From Taiwanofungus camphoratus (taxonomy: Eukaryota > Basidiomycota > Agaricomycetes > Polyporales > Taiwanofungaceae), in assembly GCA_003999685.1 (NCBI GenBank), contig CP021221.1, positions 3,100,001-3,164,000 of the forward strand: 64,000 nt of DNA. Direction: 5' to 3'. This document shows positions 25,401 through 36,774 of the stretch, in pieces; the first letter of the stretch is position 1, and the number at the start of each line of letters is the position of its first letter. The position numbers were made by a program, and so were the translations under genes. The notes beneath the pieces are model-generated. The model was not told the origin of the DNA. It ran no database searches and saw only the letters and a list, made by a program, of their open reading frames with translations.

Positions 25401-25720
25401 CCGCGATGCTCTGCTATCCAGAAGCTGCATCGTGAAATCGAACTGTGGAGTATCGGTCAGAGAAGGACCAAAAGGTAGAACAGAGAACGTTAAAGCCCCC
25501 GGTGCATGGCGCTCAATCATCACTCACGTCCGTACGGGTCGTACGCGCCATGGTGGTCATAATAGCGGTCGTCATCATTCAAGCCAGTGTTGCTGCCGTC
25601 AGACATGTACGTGTCGCAACGGCCATAGTTGTCGGAGTCGTTATCGTAGTACCTCTGAGCGCGTGCGCACGGTTGACGGGAATGCCTGGGTCAATGCTGA
25701 AGGGGACGTCCGAAAGCGTC
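22410..25720 (-). pseudogene. FKS1: Captured 1,3-beta-glucan synthase (Fks1, GT48), N-terminal half
   Basis: Plasma-membrane enzyme making cell-wall glucan from UDP-glucose. Readable from the hydrophilic N-terminus (SDVPFSIDPGIPVNR, YYDNDSDNYG, DPYG) through [20 protein letters not shown] and the first transmembrane block (24751-23729), then the start of the glucan synthase domain ([40 protein letters not shown]) to KEFKKEPVAIVGTREYI, where homology ends near 22460. The rest of the GT48 domain and the C-terminal membrane region are missing. Stops lie at 25044-25046, 24870-24872 (Gln), 23097-23099 (Trp) and 22513-22515 (Trp), plus a frameshift near 23085. Introns are retained. Same strand as all other cargo. 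Confidence 0.95.
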
Positions 25721-26089
25721 ATGTAGAGCTGCGCACCCTGCACAATGAGCGAAACGCAGATGTCGAGGTGGAGGCCAATGTGATGGAACATCTTGATCGC
25801 ACGGACGGCTTGCGATTAGAGCCGGTGAAGCCATGTGGTGTTGTGAACGCAAATGGAAACTCATTGTTGAGCTCCTCTGGCAGCGAGACCAGAAGTGATT
25901 GTCGGAGGATAGTGGAGGGCGGAATACGTTCTCTTGTTCTGCAGTGGATAAGAGTGCCAGATATAGGAGTATGGAGCAAATAAAGGACTCACTAGAATTT
26001 CCCAGACAACGGTGAGGGCAATGGCGGCGAAGGAGACGAGGTGTCGATGGCAGAGGTTCTGGACTGCAAGTGTTTAAGTCATGTGACTC
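25721..26089 (-). other. Membrane-protein-like coding remnant, source unknown
   Basis: Minus-strand frames read like a membrane protein (FHHIGLHLDICVSLIVQGAQ, HRHLVSFAAIALTVVWEIL) joined to the Fks1 start. They are broken by stops and not assignable to a family. They may be a fifth captured fragment or the upstream exon region of Fks1. Confidence 0.4.
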
Positions 26090-26248
26090 AGCTCTACTGG
26101 CTATAGTCGACTGCAAAGTTGCAGTTACAACTTTAGCCGGTATGGATAAAGCCGGTTATTGACATAGCCGAATCAAGCCGAGTCGCTAAAAGTCGTGGCT
26201 CGACTTGCGGCTATCAGCCGGCTTCAAGCCGAAGCCGCGGCAACACTA
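26090..26248. promoter_or_regulatory. Right subterminal region of hAT element
   Basis: Carries AGTCGACT, GAGTCG, AAGTCG and CGACTT, and several AGCCGG/CGGCT copies, matching the left-end motifs but less densely. Confidence 0.65.
26233..26248 (-). repeat. Right terminal inverted repeat of hAT element
   Basis: AGCCGCGGCAACACTA, the exact reverse complement of 2789-2804. Confidence 0.96.
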
Positions 26249-26256
26249 GACCACAG
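26249..26256. repeat. Target site duplication, right (GACCACAG)
   Basis: Exact copy of 2781-2788 directly outside the right inverted repeat. Confidence 0.96.
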
Positions 26257-26760
26257 TGCCTTCCTCACTTTCGAGCTCCCGGAAGATAATATTGCCGTAG
26301 ATCGACTCTGAGGTATGTAGCATCGAGTACGACAGGGAGTCGTTGATGGCTAGGGGTTGGTTGTTGTACAGTACATCCTCCACACCCGCGAGTGGATTCT
26401 GTGCTGCTGGGGTCGGCGTCAGAGGTGTTGGTTGATGATTGCACGTAAACGCTCTTCGTCGGCATATAGCGCCGTCAAATTAACCTGTTTGAATGCACCG
26501 TCCATTGGGCACAGAAGTGTCCACCCACCGCCACCCAGGCCCATGTCCACCCACTGTGAACCCTCGGGCGGCACAGTATCATTCAGCACCCAATCAAGCC
26601 CAGCCTTCATCGTCATCGTCGCCATGGTTGTACCCTTCGCGGCTCTGATGAGCTTGCTGACAGTGAGTTGCGCGGAGCATGGGAGAGAATCGTGCGTGCT
26701 GCCCCTCCAGTTTGAAACGCCATACGCCGTTGATAACCCAGTCTTAGGTTAGCGTTCTCC
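26249..26760 (-). pseudogene. Unidentified gene remnant, 5' part, cut by the hAT element
   Basis: Minus-strand frames with MATMTMKAGLDWVLND, SQWVDMGLGGGGWTLLCPMD and LYADEERLRAIINQHL; after a frameshift, AAQNPLAGVEDVLYNNQPLA and SESIYGNIIFRELESEEG. Continuous with 2604-2788 once the transposon is removed, as unit C shows. Family not recognised. Confidence 0.6.
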
Positions 26761-27059
26761 ATGACGCAGCGGACGTCCAGGAACATAAAGTCCTGGCTCG
26801 CACCGTCATTAGCCCACTCGACGCGAAGATCGTGATCGAAATGACTTACCCCCCTCCTTCAAAATTCCTCCTCCTGACCTTGCGCATGTATGGCAAGCAC
26901 GCCGCACACCTAGATGTACCTTAATAAAGGTAAACCAATATTACATTTATTTCTAATACTTACCTCTCGCGGGCAACCGAGTGACATCAACCTGCGTGAC
27001 GTCAATGTGCGTGCCACGATCGTCGTCAATGCAGAAGCTCCAACGTAGCTTCCAATTCT

Positions 27060-27570
27060 CAACGTTGTGAACGACGGGAGCTCGAAGCTCGCAACGACCG
27101 TTGCGCGTGCGCTCGCAGGTGCGCTTCTTGAGGACTGAGACGCCCTTTGGATCTTCTAGACGGCCTCCTGCCCCCTGCTCGCGGGACGTCGATATGTATA
27201 TATATTGCCATCCCGGCCTTGCTTTTGGCCCATATCGTGGTCAGATGCTAGTGTACCTTCAGCAACTTCATAGACAACAGAGGTCGAAGCTCGCAACGAC
27301 CATTGTGCTCGCAGGTGCACTTCCCGGGGACCGAGATGCCCTTTGAATCTTCAAGACGGCCTTCTGCCCCCTGCTCGCGGGACGTCGATATGTATAGATA
27401 TTGCGATCCCGGCCTCGCTTTTCGCCCATATCGTGGTCAGATGCTAGTGTACGTTCAGCAACTTTGTAGACAACGAGAAGCTCGAAACTCACAACCGTCG
27501 TCCTGCCTGCAGATGCCCTTTCGATCTTCAACATAGCCTCCTGCCCCTGCTCGCGGGACGTCGATATCTC
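27060..27570. repeat. Minisatellite, unit A, about 196-bp monomer
   Basis: Three related monomers anchored by CTCGCGGGACGTCGAT at 27178, 27374 and 27550 (spacing 196 and 176 bp). The last monomer runs into the Rpt5 fragment. Confidence 0.8.
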
Positions 27571-27577
27571 GATTCTG

Positions 27578-27722
27578 CGTTGCTTCAATTAGAACGGTTG
27601 GACAGGAAGATCGAGTTCCCGTTGCCAAACGAGACGGCCCACACCTGCATCCTTGAAATACACGTGCAAAAGATGTCTGTCTCCCTCAACGTTAACTACG
27701 AGGAGCTTGCTCAATGTCCTTG
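27578..27722 (+). pseudogene. RPT5: 26S proteasome ATPase Rpt5 fragment (copy A)
   Basis: About 45 codons reading [20 protein letters not shown] and [15 protein letters not shown], matching the part of the Rpt5 AAA ATPase just after the [10 protein letters not shown] motif. No Walker motifs and no flanking exons are present, so it is a relic exon. The preceding bases (GACGTCGATATC) may be a decayed form of the family's NRVDIL. Confidence 0.72.
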
Positions 27723-30700
27723 TTGACGTGCGCATCGGGGACGAACGTCTAGACGAAATGCATACGAAACGAATATAGACGTTGCGACAGTGGCCTTGCT
27801 TTTGGCCCATATTGTGATGGTTTCCCGTCTCCATAAGAACACTCCGTTCGAATCCAATCCAGGCCGCGAAAGATCGAGAGCGCGTGGACCCTGATCTTGA
27901 CCCCTATCTCCTACCCCCCTCTGCCTCCGCAGTGTGCACTGCGCTCGCAGTCGCGGCGCTACGACGGAACCTCATAGCGCACGCGGCCGTGGACGTAGAG
28001 ATTGTCGTTAGGGGATCACACGCAAAGATGGCAGAGCAGCTAGAGCGGATACTGGCTCTGCGTGCTGCGAACATGACCGTGCGCAAGCTGCTGTGAAGAG
28101 ATGTCGGCCGTGGGGGCGGGATGGACAGTGCGAGAAGCACGAGTGGTTGATGCACGCTGGTCTGGTCTGTTCATCGCTCTCGCTTTTCGCAGCGAAATGT
28201 CTTTTCAAGGCCCCATAAGTACTCCCAGCAGTGTGCCTCTACGTTTTCGATGACCCCTGCTCTAAATCACCGTTAGCACACTTTCCGCAGTGAGAGATCA
28301 AAACCACTCACCCTCCCAGTACGTGGTTCAACATAGCCTTTTGCCCCTGCTCGCGGGACGTCGATATGTATAGACATTGCAATAATGACCTTACTTTCAG
28401 TCCGTGTCGTGTTCTTCTATAGCCACAGACTATAGCATTTCCGACTGGCATTACGAAGGCATAGCAGAGACGTGACGACGTCGGACTGCGACACCCTCTT
28501 ATACCTTCATAATGATGCCGTTGCGCAATGATTGCTACGAGTGACTTGACCGAACATTCCATCATATGTTGCATAACGTACATAATGTATAGCCATTGTA
28601 AACTGTTTTTACGTCTGATCAAATCATTCATATATGAAGCGTGAACATTTCCGCCACCGGTTCTCGTGTGAATTTGGTTACTCTGGCGGTTTCGGCGGTG
28701 TCACCGTGTGACCGAGTCCATGATACTACCGACCCGACCGTTATCTTATCTGCAAGCAGTTCCGTCTCGAAACATGAGATGGAGCTGCAGACAATACTTA
28801 TGTCTGAGAAAGAGTGTAAATGGCTGTCTGAGAGTGTGCAGAGTGTCGGCCCACAACCAAACTGACATCATGTTTAAGAAGGTAGTTTGTAGCAATTGCT
28901 TGTGAGCACAGGAGGTCGATTGGCCGACCTTCGATTGAGCTTTCTCGCTGCGCAAAGCTCAATCCTCGGGTTTCAAATTTTTGTATACCAATTGCAATGT
29001 AGATGAAACTGTCTATTAAATTACATGTGCCCCCATTTGCAGTGTGCTACAATATACTGACTGACTTGAAGCCGTGTGCATGCCTTCGGCCTAATTTCGA
29101 GCACAAAACAACAGAATGCTGGTGCAGCACTCGAAATTGGATCGACGCTCGTTCGTTCGCACTCTCTGGGACAATCTAATCAGCAACGATCCCAGATAAG
29201 TCACATCTGGGAGTCTCTCGTCCGTTTCGCCGTGATTCCGAGTCCACAACCATATCCTAGGGTGAGGATTTTTTTATTACAGATATGCGAGTCTGAGGAC
29301 AATATCTACGCAATCGAGGTAAGTGCACATACCTTTCCGCTGCATGAAACCCTATGCTAATCTGTTCAATTTGGTCTTTTGCCTTTTTCCGCGGAGCTGC
29401 GCTCCTGTCCTTACAATACTAGGTATTACGGCCTCCCCGTTCCATCACGGCTACAGCAGGGAGCTCTCTATCCATTAATGCAAATTGAGATGAAATGTAC
29501 CCACTGACTGTCCTGATACATTATTCCTTCACAAGCCCGTCATCTGCATGTACTCGTCATTACTGCCATCAAGATTCCAAGTTGCAGGCAAGTTTACCCA
29601 GCCGCGTCGTTTCGTATTTTCGAAATACGAACTTTCGCGAGTAATAGCCGCTGCTGAGGTACGCGAAGGTTCGCGCGCGCAACGCTACGTTGCTTTCTCA
29701 GAGTGTCTCATCTATTCTTACCGTTCCGTAGAATCCTGCACCGCCAGCGGCGCATCACGGTTCTCTGCGCTGCAACGGAAGGTTTGCCGTTGCAGACCTG
29801 GATGAAGCTGTCTGGCCGTCTCTCCTATCCAGGGATCTTCTCCATCCTGCACTCGTTCATTCAGGTCCTCGTCATCAAACTATCCCCGGGCCCATTCAAA
29901 AGCCTACCAAGGTATCCCGCTGACTGCAGAATTCCGGCTCCCGGGTATTTCGTGCATGAATTCTAGCGGCTAGGTGCGCGTTACGATCACGGTTGCGACG
30001 TACGATATGTCCTGCTTACCGAACTGTTTTACTTTGTTCCATCCTCTACAACCCTGCACGTCTACCAGCCTGAGCAGAATACGGTCAAGGCTATGCGGAC
30101 GGGATTCGACTGTACGAGCGCAGACGTACCTTCCAGGTACGTGATCTCTCGTCTCACGGCGGTTCTCTTGCTCACTGTGGTGGGCATTCGCCGTTAGTCT
30201 TCGCAGGTATGATGTTCCTCCGTTTCAGCGGGAGGAGACATCTTCCGCTCGTTTCGCTTGTAGCGAAGGTTCGCTAGCGATTGCGCTTGGTCCGATCGAG
30301 TACGTACGTGTGATTTCCCGTCTCCCGTGCGTCCTTCCCCACCCCATTCTCCGTTGCCCTTTCCGAGGCTGACGCGCTACGGAGATGCAGCGGCCACTTC
30401 CGCCCGTCTTCCCTGCAAGCGAGGACCCGAGCGTGGACAGCTCGTCGTCACCAGGGCACCGCGCCGCGTAGCCTCTAGCGGGATGACGAGAGCCGCGCAG
30501 GGACGCCGGGCGAGCGAATGCGAGATGGGCGGCGTTTCTCGTCTCTCGCCTCCGTGGGTATTCGTTTCGCCTGGTTGGATGGAGGATGGGGTCGGCGTAC
30601 CGGGGCGGAGATGGAAGGAGGAGGATTGGGGTATAAAGCGGTGAGTGTTCTTGCCGTTCTCTTCTTCCGTCCCCTTTCCAGTCCGTCCTGTTTACCCTCC

Positions 30701-31987
30701 ATCTTCTCCTCCCCCTGTCTCTTCCCCGCATCTCGATCAGGCTTACCTCAATCATGCCAACACTCACCATGCTTCCATCACGGAGCACCTTCCACGCAGT
30801 TCACCGTCGATGAGGTAAGGAAGATACCTGTATTTCCGTCAATCTATGTACTGACATGTCTGCTACCTACCTGCACCATGCTCCCCATTCGCGATGCGGT
30901 CGCGTCGCTTGGCTGCGCTCGCCGTTCGTGAGCGTCCGAACGCGTTCATCGCGCCATCCTCACGGTAGCGAGGATGCCAGTGCCGTCGACCGCCCGCCTG
31001 GCCACTCACCCGACCACTCACTCGATCGCTCGCCCTTCGCCTCGCTCTCCATCACCTTCTCTCCCCGCTTCACGCATCACGGAGCGTCAAGACCACAGGT
31101 ACGTACCGGTTCGTCTGAGCCGGCCCGCCGCCGAACTCACCCTGCCGTTCCTCACATCCCAGACATCGCGCTCGCCGCGTGAGCGGCTCCGTTGGCAGGG
31201 GGGGCAGGCACGAAAGCGCGGAGGAAGGCGGTGTTGGCAGTATCATAGAAAGAAGTAGATTACCGTAGCGTAGCGTAGTTACCCTCTCGGTCGTGCACAG
31301 GTACGGCGGGTGGTGCGTTGCGGCACTCGCGCCGTGTTCGTTCTCGGCGAGGCAGCCGAGACCCAGTGGTGATATTTGAGGGGGAAAGACGGGCATAGTG
31401 ATCCCGTCTGTCCCCCATTCCTCGAGCGCGTCGAGGCGCTCGCAGCTCGTACGGGGCGCAGCGTCGGTAGCTATGCGGCTTCGCCGAGGGAAACCGCACC
31501 AAGTCCGGGTCTACGCCGTTCGCAAGTGGGCAGGATAGTTGCTGCTGGCAACTGGCTTACTGCACGTGAAACGACGAGCAGGGACCAGCCGCGAGCAGCG
31601 TCGGTACCGCCAGGACGAGTGCCTCGAGAACGGCAGATGGCGGACGTCAGACGCTGGGAGCAGGGTTCAGCGAGCCGGGAGCAAGGCTGGGATGACGTAC
31701 CTAGCGGCACATCCAACCCACGGCCGTGTCACGCTGGGCGTTGACGTCAAACGCCGTTCGTCATCGGCCTGCCAGAGAAGGCACGGGCGCTGACTGGCAT
31801 TGCACGCGGATAGTCTGCGCGCGACGCTGGAATTCGTCAGCGCGTGAGGCCGTGCGCCGTTTGCGAACGTGCTGCGTTTGAGACGGTTGCGAGTCACGAG
31901 TCGTGGACGGCTGGATGAGATAGGCCGTGGGCGGTATCGTGGCGCACGGATCGCGGACGGTGGGCAGAGGGGAAGGGGATACTGTCA

Positions 31988-33032
31988 GCACCGTCTCACC
32001 CTCAACGCCTGCTGCTCGATCGCGGTCCCCGGCCCGCGCTTCTCGAAGAGATTCGCAAGCGCGCCCACCAGCGCGGAGCATCATCGCCGCGTTCGCTTGC
32101 ACAGCCACGCCTGGTGCGTCTGCGCGCCCGTCAAGAGGCGCGGGCCGTGGCCTGCTCGGCGTCGTCAGGGAAGGGAGAGTCCGGGGAAGGGGACGCGGAA
32201 TGGAGAAGGGTGTGGCGGAGGAGCGAGCGCGAGCGGGTGGAGCTGGCGCGCCGCGGCCTGGGCTCGGGGGAAGCGCGTTGAGGACGAATCTGTAGAGGGC
32301 GGCGAACGAGCCCGGGGTCAAGGGCATGAGGGTGGTGGTGAGATGACGAGGCGCTACGGATGATAAATGGAGACGCACCGAGTATGGCTGCAGATCTGAC
32401 CGAGTCGGGCCCGAACGCTGCGTGCTGTATGAGCGCAAGGCACGTCTCGGTCAGTACACGCGGACGGAGAGACGTCGTGAGAGAGGTGGATCATTCCGAT
32501 AAGAACGGCGCAGTCGCTCGCTCTGCCCGCTGAGAGAGCGAAATGACGTAGCTCGTCTCAGTTGACGGGCTCTCTCGGCAGATCCGCGCTGTGTGCTATC
32601 GCTGTGTGCACACATGGGGACACTCACCTCGGCACGTTGTCGATCCAGGTCATGCGCAGGATCGGATTGACACCCGGGCGAATAGCGAACGCCAAGCCGC
32701 CCGCCCCTGGCGTTTGACAGCGCAAAGGCGTCAAGATTCGCGACGCTGGAAAAGGCTGGGAGACGTACCGAGGCCGCCCCTGCTGCCATGCCCGAGACAC
32801 TCCCACAGGTCCTGCAGCTCGACGGGCCGCTCGCCCCTGTCGCGTCAGACGATCTTGCGGGCCTCGCCGAGGCGCTCCCCTTAGTTTGCGAGTGCGACGG
32901 GGTTGTCGAACGAGGCCATGGCGCGCACTTGGGGGCGAATCCGAGGAAGGAGGGCGTGCACGACAGGCCGGGTGCCTGGTCCGGGTCCGGGGAAAGCGGG
33001 GAAAGAGGCGTGGTGGCGTTGCGGGGAGCCAT
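31988..33032 (-). pseudogene. TMEM135 N-terminal-domain-like gene, decayed (copy B1)
   Basis: Membrane protein family of unsettled role. From ATG 33032: MAPRNATTPLSPLSP, then the family's start region, frameshifted here by two extra bases near 32927. Next LQDLWECLEH-type sequence, an intron ending CGCCAG, GAGGLAFAIRPGVNPILRM, an exon with CLALIQHAAFG, SFAALYRFVLNALP and, in another frame, NLFEKRGPGTAIEQQAL. The family's C-terminal membrane part is absent. It is divergent from the phytase-like gene starting at 33624. Confidence 0.78.
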
Positions 33033-33623
33033 GGCGCGCTTGGGGAGTCGGTTGCGGCTGGATAGCGGGAGCGCGAAGAGCAGGAGCGCCTGCAGCTGCG
33101 TGACATCTGGTTGGCTCGGAGCGCGACTAGTGATGTGGGGGAACTCACCTGGGCGTGGCCGCAGTCTCTCTCGAGCCAGCGTGGGGACAAGGATGGTTGC
33201 CGGAGACGGTGCCAGACGCGAGGCGTGCAATATGAGAGGTGGCGTCAGTGCTGCTTGAGATGGCAGTCGCTGTCGAGATAAGCGACCAACAGGCGCCGGG
33301 TGCGTTGGCTGAGAAAAACGACGATGCTGGAGACGAAACACCGAGAGCGCTGCGGCCACGCTCGTTCAGTGTGAATTTCCCCGTCTTGCGTCTCTGTTCT
33401 CCTGAGCATTCTGCACACACGGCCAGGCTTCCACCCGCTCCAAGGCCGTCTGCGGCGGGGGAGCGTGTTTCCCGCGTGCCTATCGACAGCCGCAGGCCTG
33501 ACCACGACAAGAATAGCGGCGTCTGACAGCGAATCACACTCGGATCGTCGACGAACGTGCCTGCCGTCCGCCACGCCGAAGCCCTCCTTGCGCGTTTCTC
33601 ACTGATGTGACCTGGCACGAGCC

Positions 33624-34943
33624 ATGTCGAAGCGGCAGAGCCAGCTCCCGCCCGACGCTTATAGCCACTGCAGGAGCGCGAGGAGCATCAAGACTCTCGG
33701 TGCGTACCCTGCTCTGATCTGGACGAGGCGCACGCTCTGCGGCAAGATGTCGAGTCTCTTTCTCATCTGCGTATCGTTCTACGTCTTTTGCGCGTACGTG
33801 ACGCTGGTCGCATCCAAGCCCGACTCGCGCTCTGGCAGGCAGCAGCCCACGACGTCGGGCGGGTTCGCTCTGCCGGAGAGCGCACACAGCTGGGCGATGT
33901 ACACGCCGTACTATCCGCTGGACGACTATGCGCGTCCGCCACAGCACTGCGAGATTGTCCAGGTGAGCGTCGTGTGCGGTCTGCGTCGATCGATCGCGAT
34001 CGTCCGCGGTGCAGAGTCGTGGTCCGCGGACGTATCGGGGCATTGCCCCTTGCATTTCATATTGACGATCGCCGGTCATGTCACAGGTCAACATCGTACG
34101 TCATACGCTATCTCATAGATACACCGCATCGACTGAGGCTTCCGCCAGCTGCAAAGACACGGCGCCCGGTACCCGACGAAATCGGCCAGCAAGGCGATCA
34201 AGAAGGCACTGAAGAAGCTGCAGGGCGCAAAGAAGTTTACGGACCCCCAGATGTATTTCCTCCACAACTTCACCTACTCGCTGGGCAAGGACGACCTGGT
34301 GCCGTTCGGGGCTGCAGAGTGAGCGTGGTCCTGCTACGATGGGGCGGTGGACTGACAGAGGCCACATAGGTCGTACGACGCCGGCGAGCAGGCGTTCTGG
34401 CGGTACGCGGATCTGATCAGCAAAGAGAAGCTGCCGTTCGTGCGGGCTTCGAGCAAACAGCGGGTGGTGGATTCGGCGACGAACTGGACAGCAGGTATGT
34501 TGACGTCGTCAAGTTGATGGCCCGGCTCACGTCGTAGGAAGGATTCGCGGCGACCAGCCACCAGCAATACGCGCCGGTCCTGTCGGTCATCCTGTCGGAA
34601 AGCGTAGGTCGGTCTCGCGCCATCTCACACACAGCCGGCACTCACGCACGCATAGGCCAACGACACCCTGGACGACGCGAACTGCCCGAACGCCGGGTCA
34701 GCGGACGCACAGGACGCGGCGTGGCAGGCGGTGTACGCGCCGAACATCACCGCGGCGCTCAACGCGTACGCACCGGGGGCGGACCTGGACGACGACGACA
34801 CGGGGAGCCTGATGAGCCTGTGCCCGTTCGAGACGGTGGCCAAGATGGGACGGAGCGGGTTCTGCGGGCTGTTCGAGCAGCTGGGGGCGTTCGCTGGGTA
34901 CGAGTACGCGGGCGATGGAGGTGGAGGTGGAGTGGGGTGTTGA
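33624..34943 (+). CDS. Truncated phytase-like histidine acid phosphatase (copy B1)
   Basis: Six exons, same layout as copy D: exon 1 33624-33962, 9-nt exon 2 34087-34095, exon 3 from 34149, then three more to the stop at 34941-34943. It encodes an N-terminal membrane segment, CEIVQ-VNI-LQRHGARYPT with the phosphohistidine motif, KFTDPQMYFLHNFTYSLGKD, RVVDSATNWTAG and MSLCPFETVAKM. The frame is open (330 aa expected), but it ends in a Gly-rich tail where the family continues for well over 100 residues to the proton-donor HD motif. Catalysis is therefore unlikely. This copy differs from the others at YARPPQH (YVPPPQD elsewhere). Confidence 0.88.
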
Positions 34944-36774
34944 GGGGGCGTGGGATGGTTACGTTTCGAAGAGAGGATTGGTGTGCATGGAGGTTAGGGT
35001 CAAAAACAGGTAAGTCCACGACGGTTTTTGGCTATGTCCACTGACATGGCTTCCCCTCCCCGCAGGGACACTCCGTTTTTATCATTTCCAGGGGGGCACA
35101 GAAGATGTCCCCCCTGGTAGAGCTAAATAAAGATGCAAGTCCTCGACGGTTTCAGACTCCGTGGACTTGCATGACTTCCCCTCCCCGCTGACCCGGGGCA
35201 TAGATGACGTGGCCCCCCCGGTAAGTCCAGATCCATTCTGGCCTCTGTTCACTTACGCGGCTTCCCCTCCCCGCAGGAGCACTCCAATCCACGCCGCAAA
35301 AGATCTGCCTTGGCTGCCAAAGGGAACAGCATGGCCGAAACCCTAATCTAGGGTTTATCGCTCTCAGCGGAACGCCTTCTGGAGGTCCCGTAAGTACTCC
35401 CAGCGACGACCGAGCGCTGCTTTAACTCACCGTTAGCGCGCTTTCCACAACAATCGAGATCGGAACGACTCACCCTCTCGGTAAACGGTTCAAGTTGGTG
35501 CACCGCAGGCCTTGTCTTCAATGGTTGCGGCACAGGACAGGCCCAGATTGGTACGTGCTGCCCTCTTCGTCCGCTTGTTTCTTGCGGCGGAACACCAATT
35601 AAAGGTTCCACAAGTACTGCTTCGAATCGTGCTTAATACACCGCGCGCACAAATGATCCAGATCGAAATCACTCACCCTCCCGATAGGTGGTTCAAGATA
35701 GCCGCTATCCCACCGCAGGCCTTGTTTTCCACGGCGCAGGACAGGCCTCAGAGTTGTGCGTGCTGCCCCGCCAGTTCGAAACGCCATACGCCATTGATAA
35801 CCCAGCCTTAGGTCAGCGTTCTCTGCAAGAAATCACCCTCCGTGACGCAGCGGATGTCCCGGAACATAAAGTTCTGGCTCGCATCACGGTTAGCCCACTT
35901 GACACGAAGATCGTGACCGAAACGACTTACCCCCCTCCTTCAAAATTCCTCCTCCTGACCTTGCGCATGCATGGCAAGCACGCCGCACACCTAGATGTAC
36001 GTTAATAAAGGTAAACCAATGACATCTTTATTTCTAATGCTTACCCCTCGCGGGCAACCGAGTGACATCAACCTGCATGACGTCAATGTGCGCGCCCTAT
36101 CAACCACGATCATTGCCAACACAGATCATTCTCGGCCAGCCAGCCGGGACCCAGTGGTGATATTTGAGGGGGAAAGACGGGCATGGTGATCCCGTCCGTC
36201 CCCCATTCCTCGAGCGCACCGAGGCGCTCGCAGCTCGTACGGGGCGCAGTGTCGGTAGCTATGCGGCTTCGCCGAGGGAAACCGCACCAAGTCCGGGTCT
36301 ACGCCGTTCGCAAGTGGGCAGGATAGCCACTGCTGGCAGCTGGCTGACTGCACGTGAAACCGCGAGCGGGGACCAGCCGCGAGCAGCGTCGGTACCGCCA
36401 GGACGAGTGCCTCGAGAACGGCAGACGGCGGACGTCAGACGCTGGGAGCAGGGTTCAGCGAGCCGGGAGCAAGGCTGGGATGACGTACCTAGCGGCACAT
36501 CCAACCCACGGCCGTGTCACGCTGGGCGTTGACGTCAAACGCCGTTCGTCATCGGCCTGCCAGAGAAGGCACGGGCGCTGACTGGCATTGCACGCGGATA
36601 GTCTGCGCGCGACGCTGGAATTCGTCAGCGCGTGAGGCCGTGCGCCGTTTGCGAACGTGCCGAGTTTGAGGCGGTTGCGAGTCGCGAGCCGTGGACAGCT
36701 GGATGAGATAGGCCGTGGGCGGTATCGTGGCGCACGGATCGCGGACGGTGGGCAGAGGGGAAGGGGATACTGTC

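Larger units (their letters stand above)
2789..26248 (-). mobile_element. Giant hAT-superfamily DNA transposon, 23,460 bp, with captured host genes
   Basis: Bounded by perfect 16-bp inverted repeats (TAGTGTTGCCGCGGCT and its complement) and an 8-bp target duplication; the same flanks are joined without it in unit C. Left to right, all on the minus strand: fatty acid synthase (transferase, ACP, ketoreductase), Brr2 helicase cassette, fatty acid synthase (enoyl reductase/dehydratase pieces), transposase, a second ORF, a long Ser-rich basidiomycete gene, and the Fks1 N-terminal half. Only about 5 kb looks like original transposon; the rest is host-derived. Most known hAT elements are a few kb, so this is exceptionally large. 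The transposase frame is intact, so it may be autonomous; mobility itself cannot be read from sequence. Confidence 0.95.
1..29908. repeat. Tandem unit A, deleted internally and split by a giant hAT element
   Basis: Begins at the same AAGGTATCCCGCTGACTG motif that starts units B to E. Without the 23.46-kb insertion and one target-duplication copy the unit is about 6.4 kb. Compared with the other units it jumps near 1485 from the leader straight to intron 4 of the phytase-like gene, losing about 3.1 kb that holds the TMEM135-like gene and phytase exons 1-4. Leader 1-1485: no recognised gene, TATAAA at 725-730. Segment 1912-2603: repeated intron-like GTAAGT...CCCCGCAG blocks and a telomere-motif palindrome at 2306-2324, no recognised gene. 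Tail 27723-29908: hairpins and a conserved 70-codon frame at 27884-28096 that varies freely between units, so I do not call it a gene. Confidence 0.9.

Noticed and set aside
3015-25720. Functional resident host genes FAS, BRR2 and FKS1
   Set aside because: Each lacks essential parts and has frameshifts or stops, and all lie inside the transposon borders.
2789-26248. Starship-type giant fungal element
   Set aside because: No tyrosine-recombinase (DUF3435) captain gene was seen. Inverted repeats, 8-bp duplications and the transposase place it with hAT.
27060-27570. CRISPR-like array
   Set aside because: Monomers are about 196 bp and similar throughout, without short repeats separated by unique spacers; it is a minisatellite.
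27884-28096. Conserved 70-codon ORF in unit tails as a gene
   Set aside because: Copies differ mostly by amino-acid changes (for example R to W, I to T, A to M) and no domain is seen; chance open frame in GC-rich DNA.
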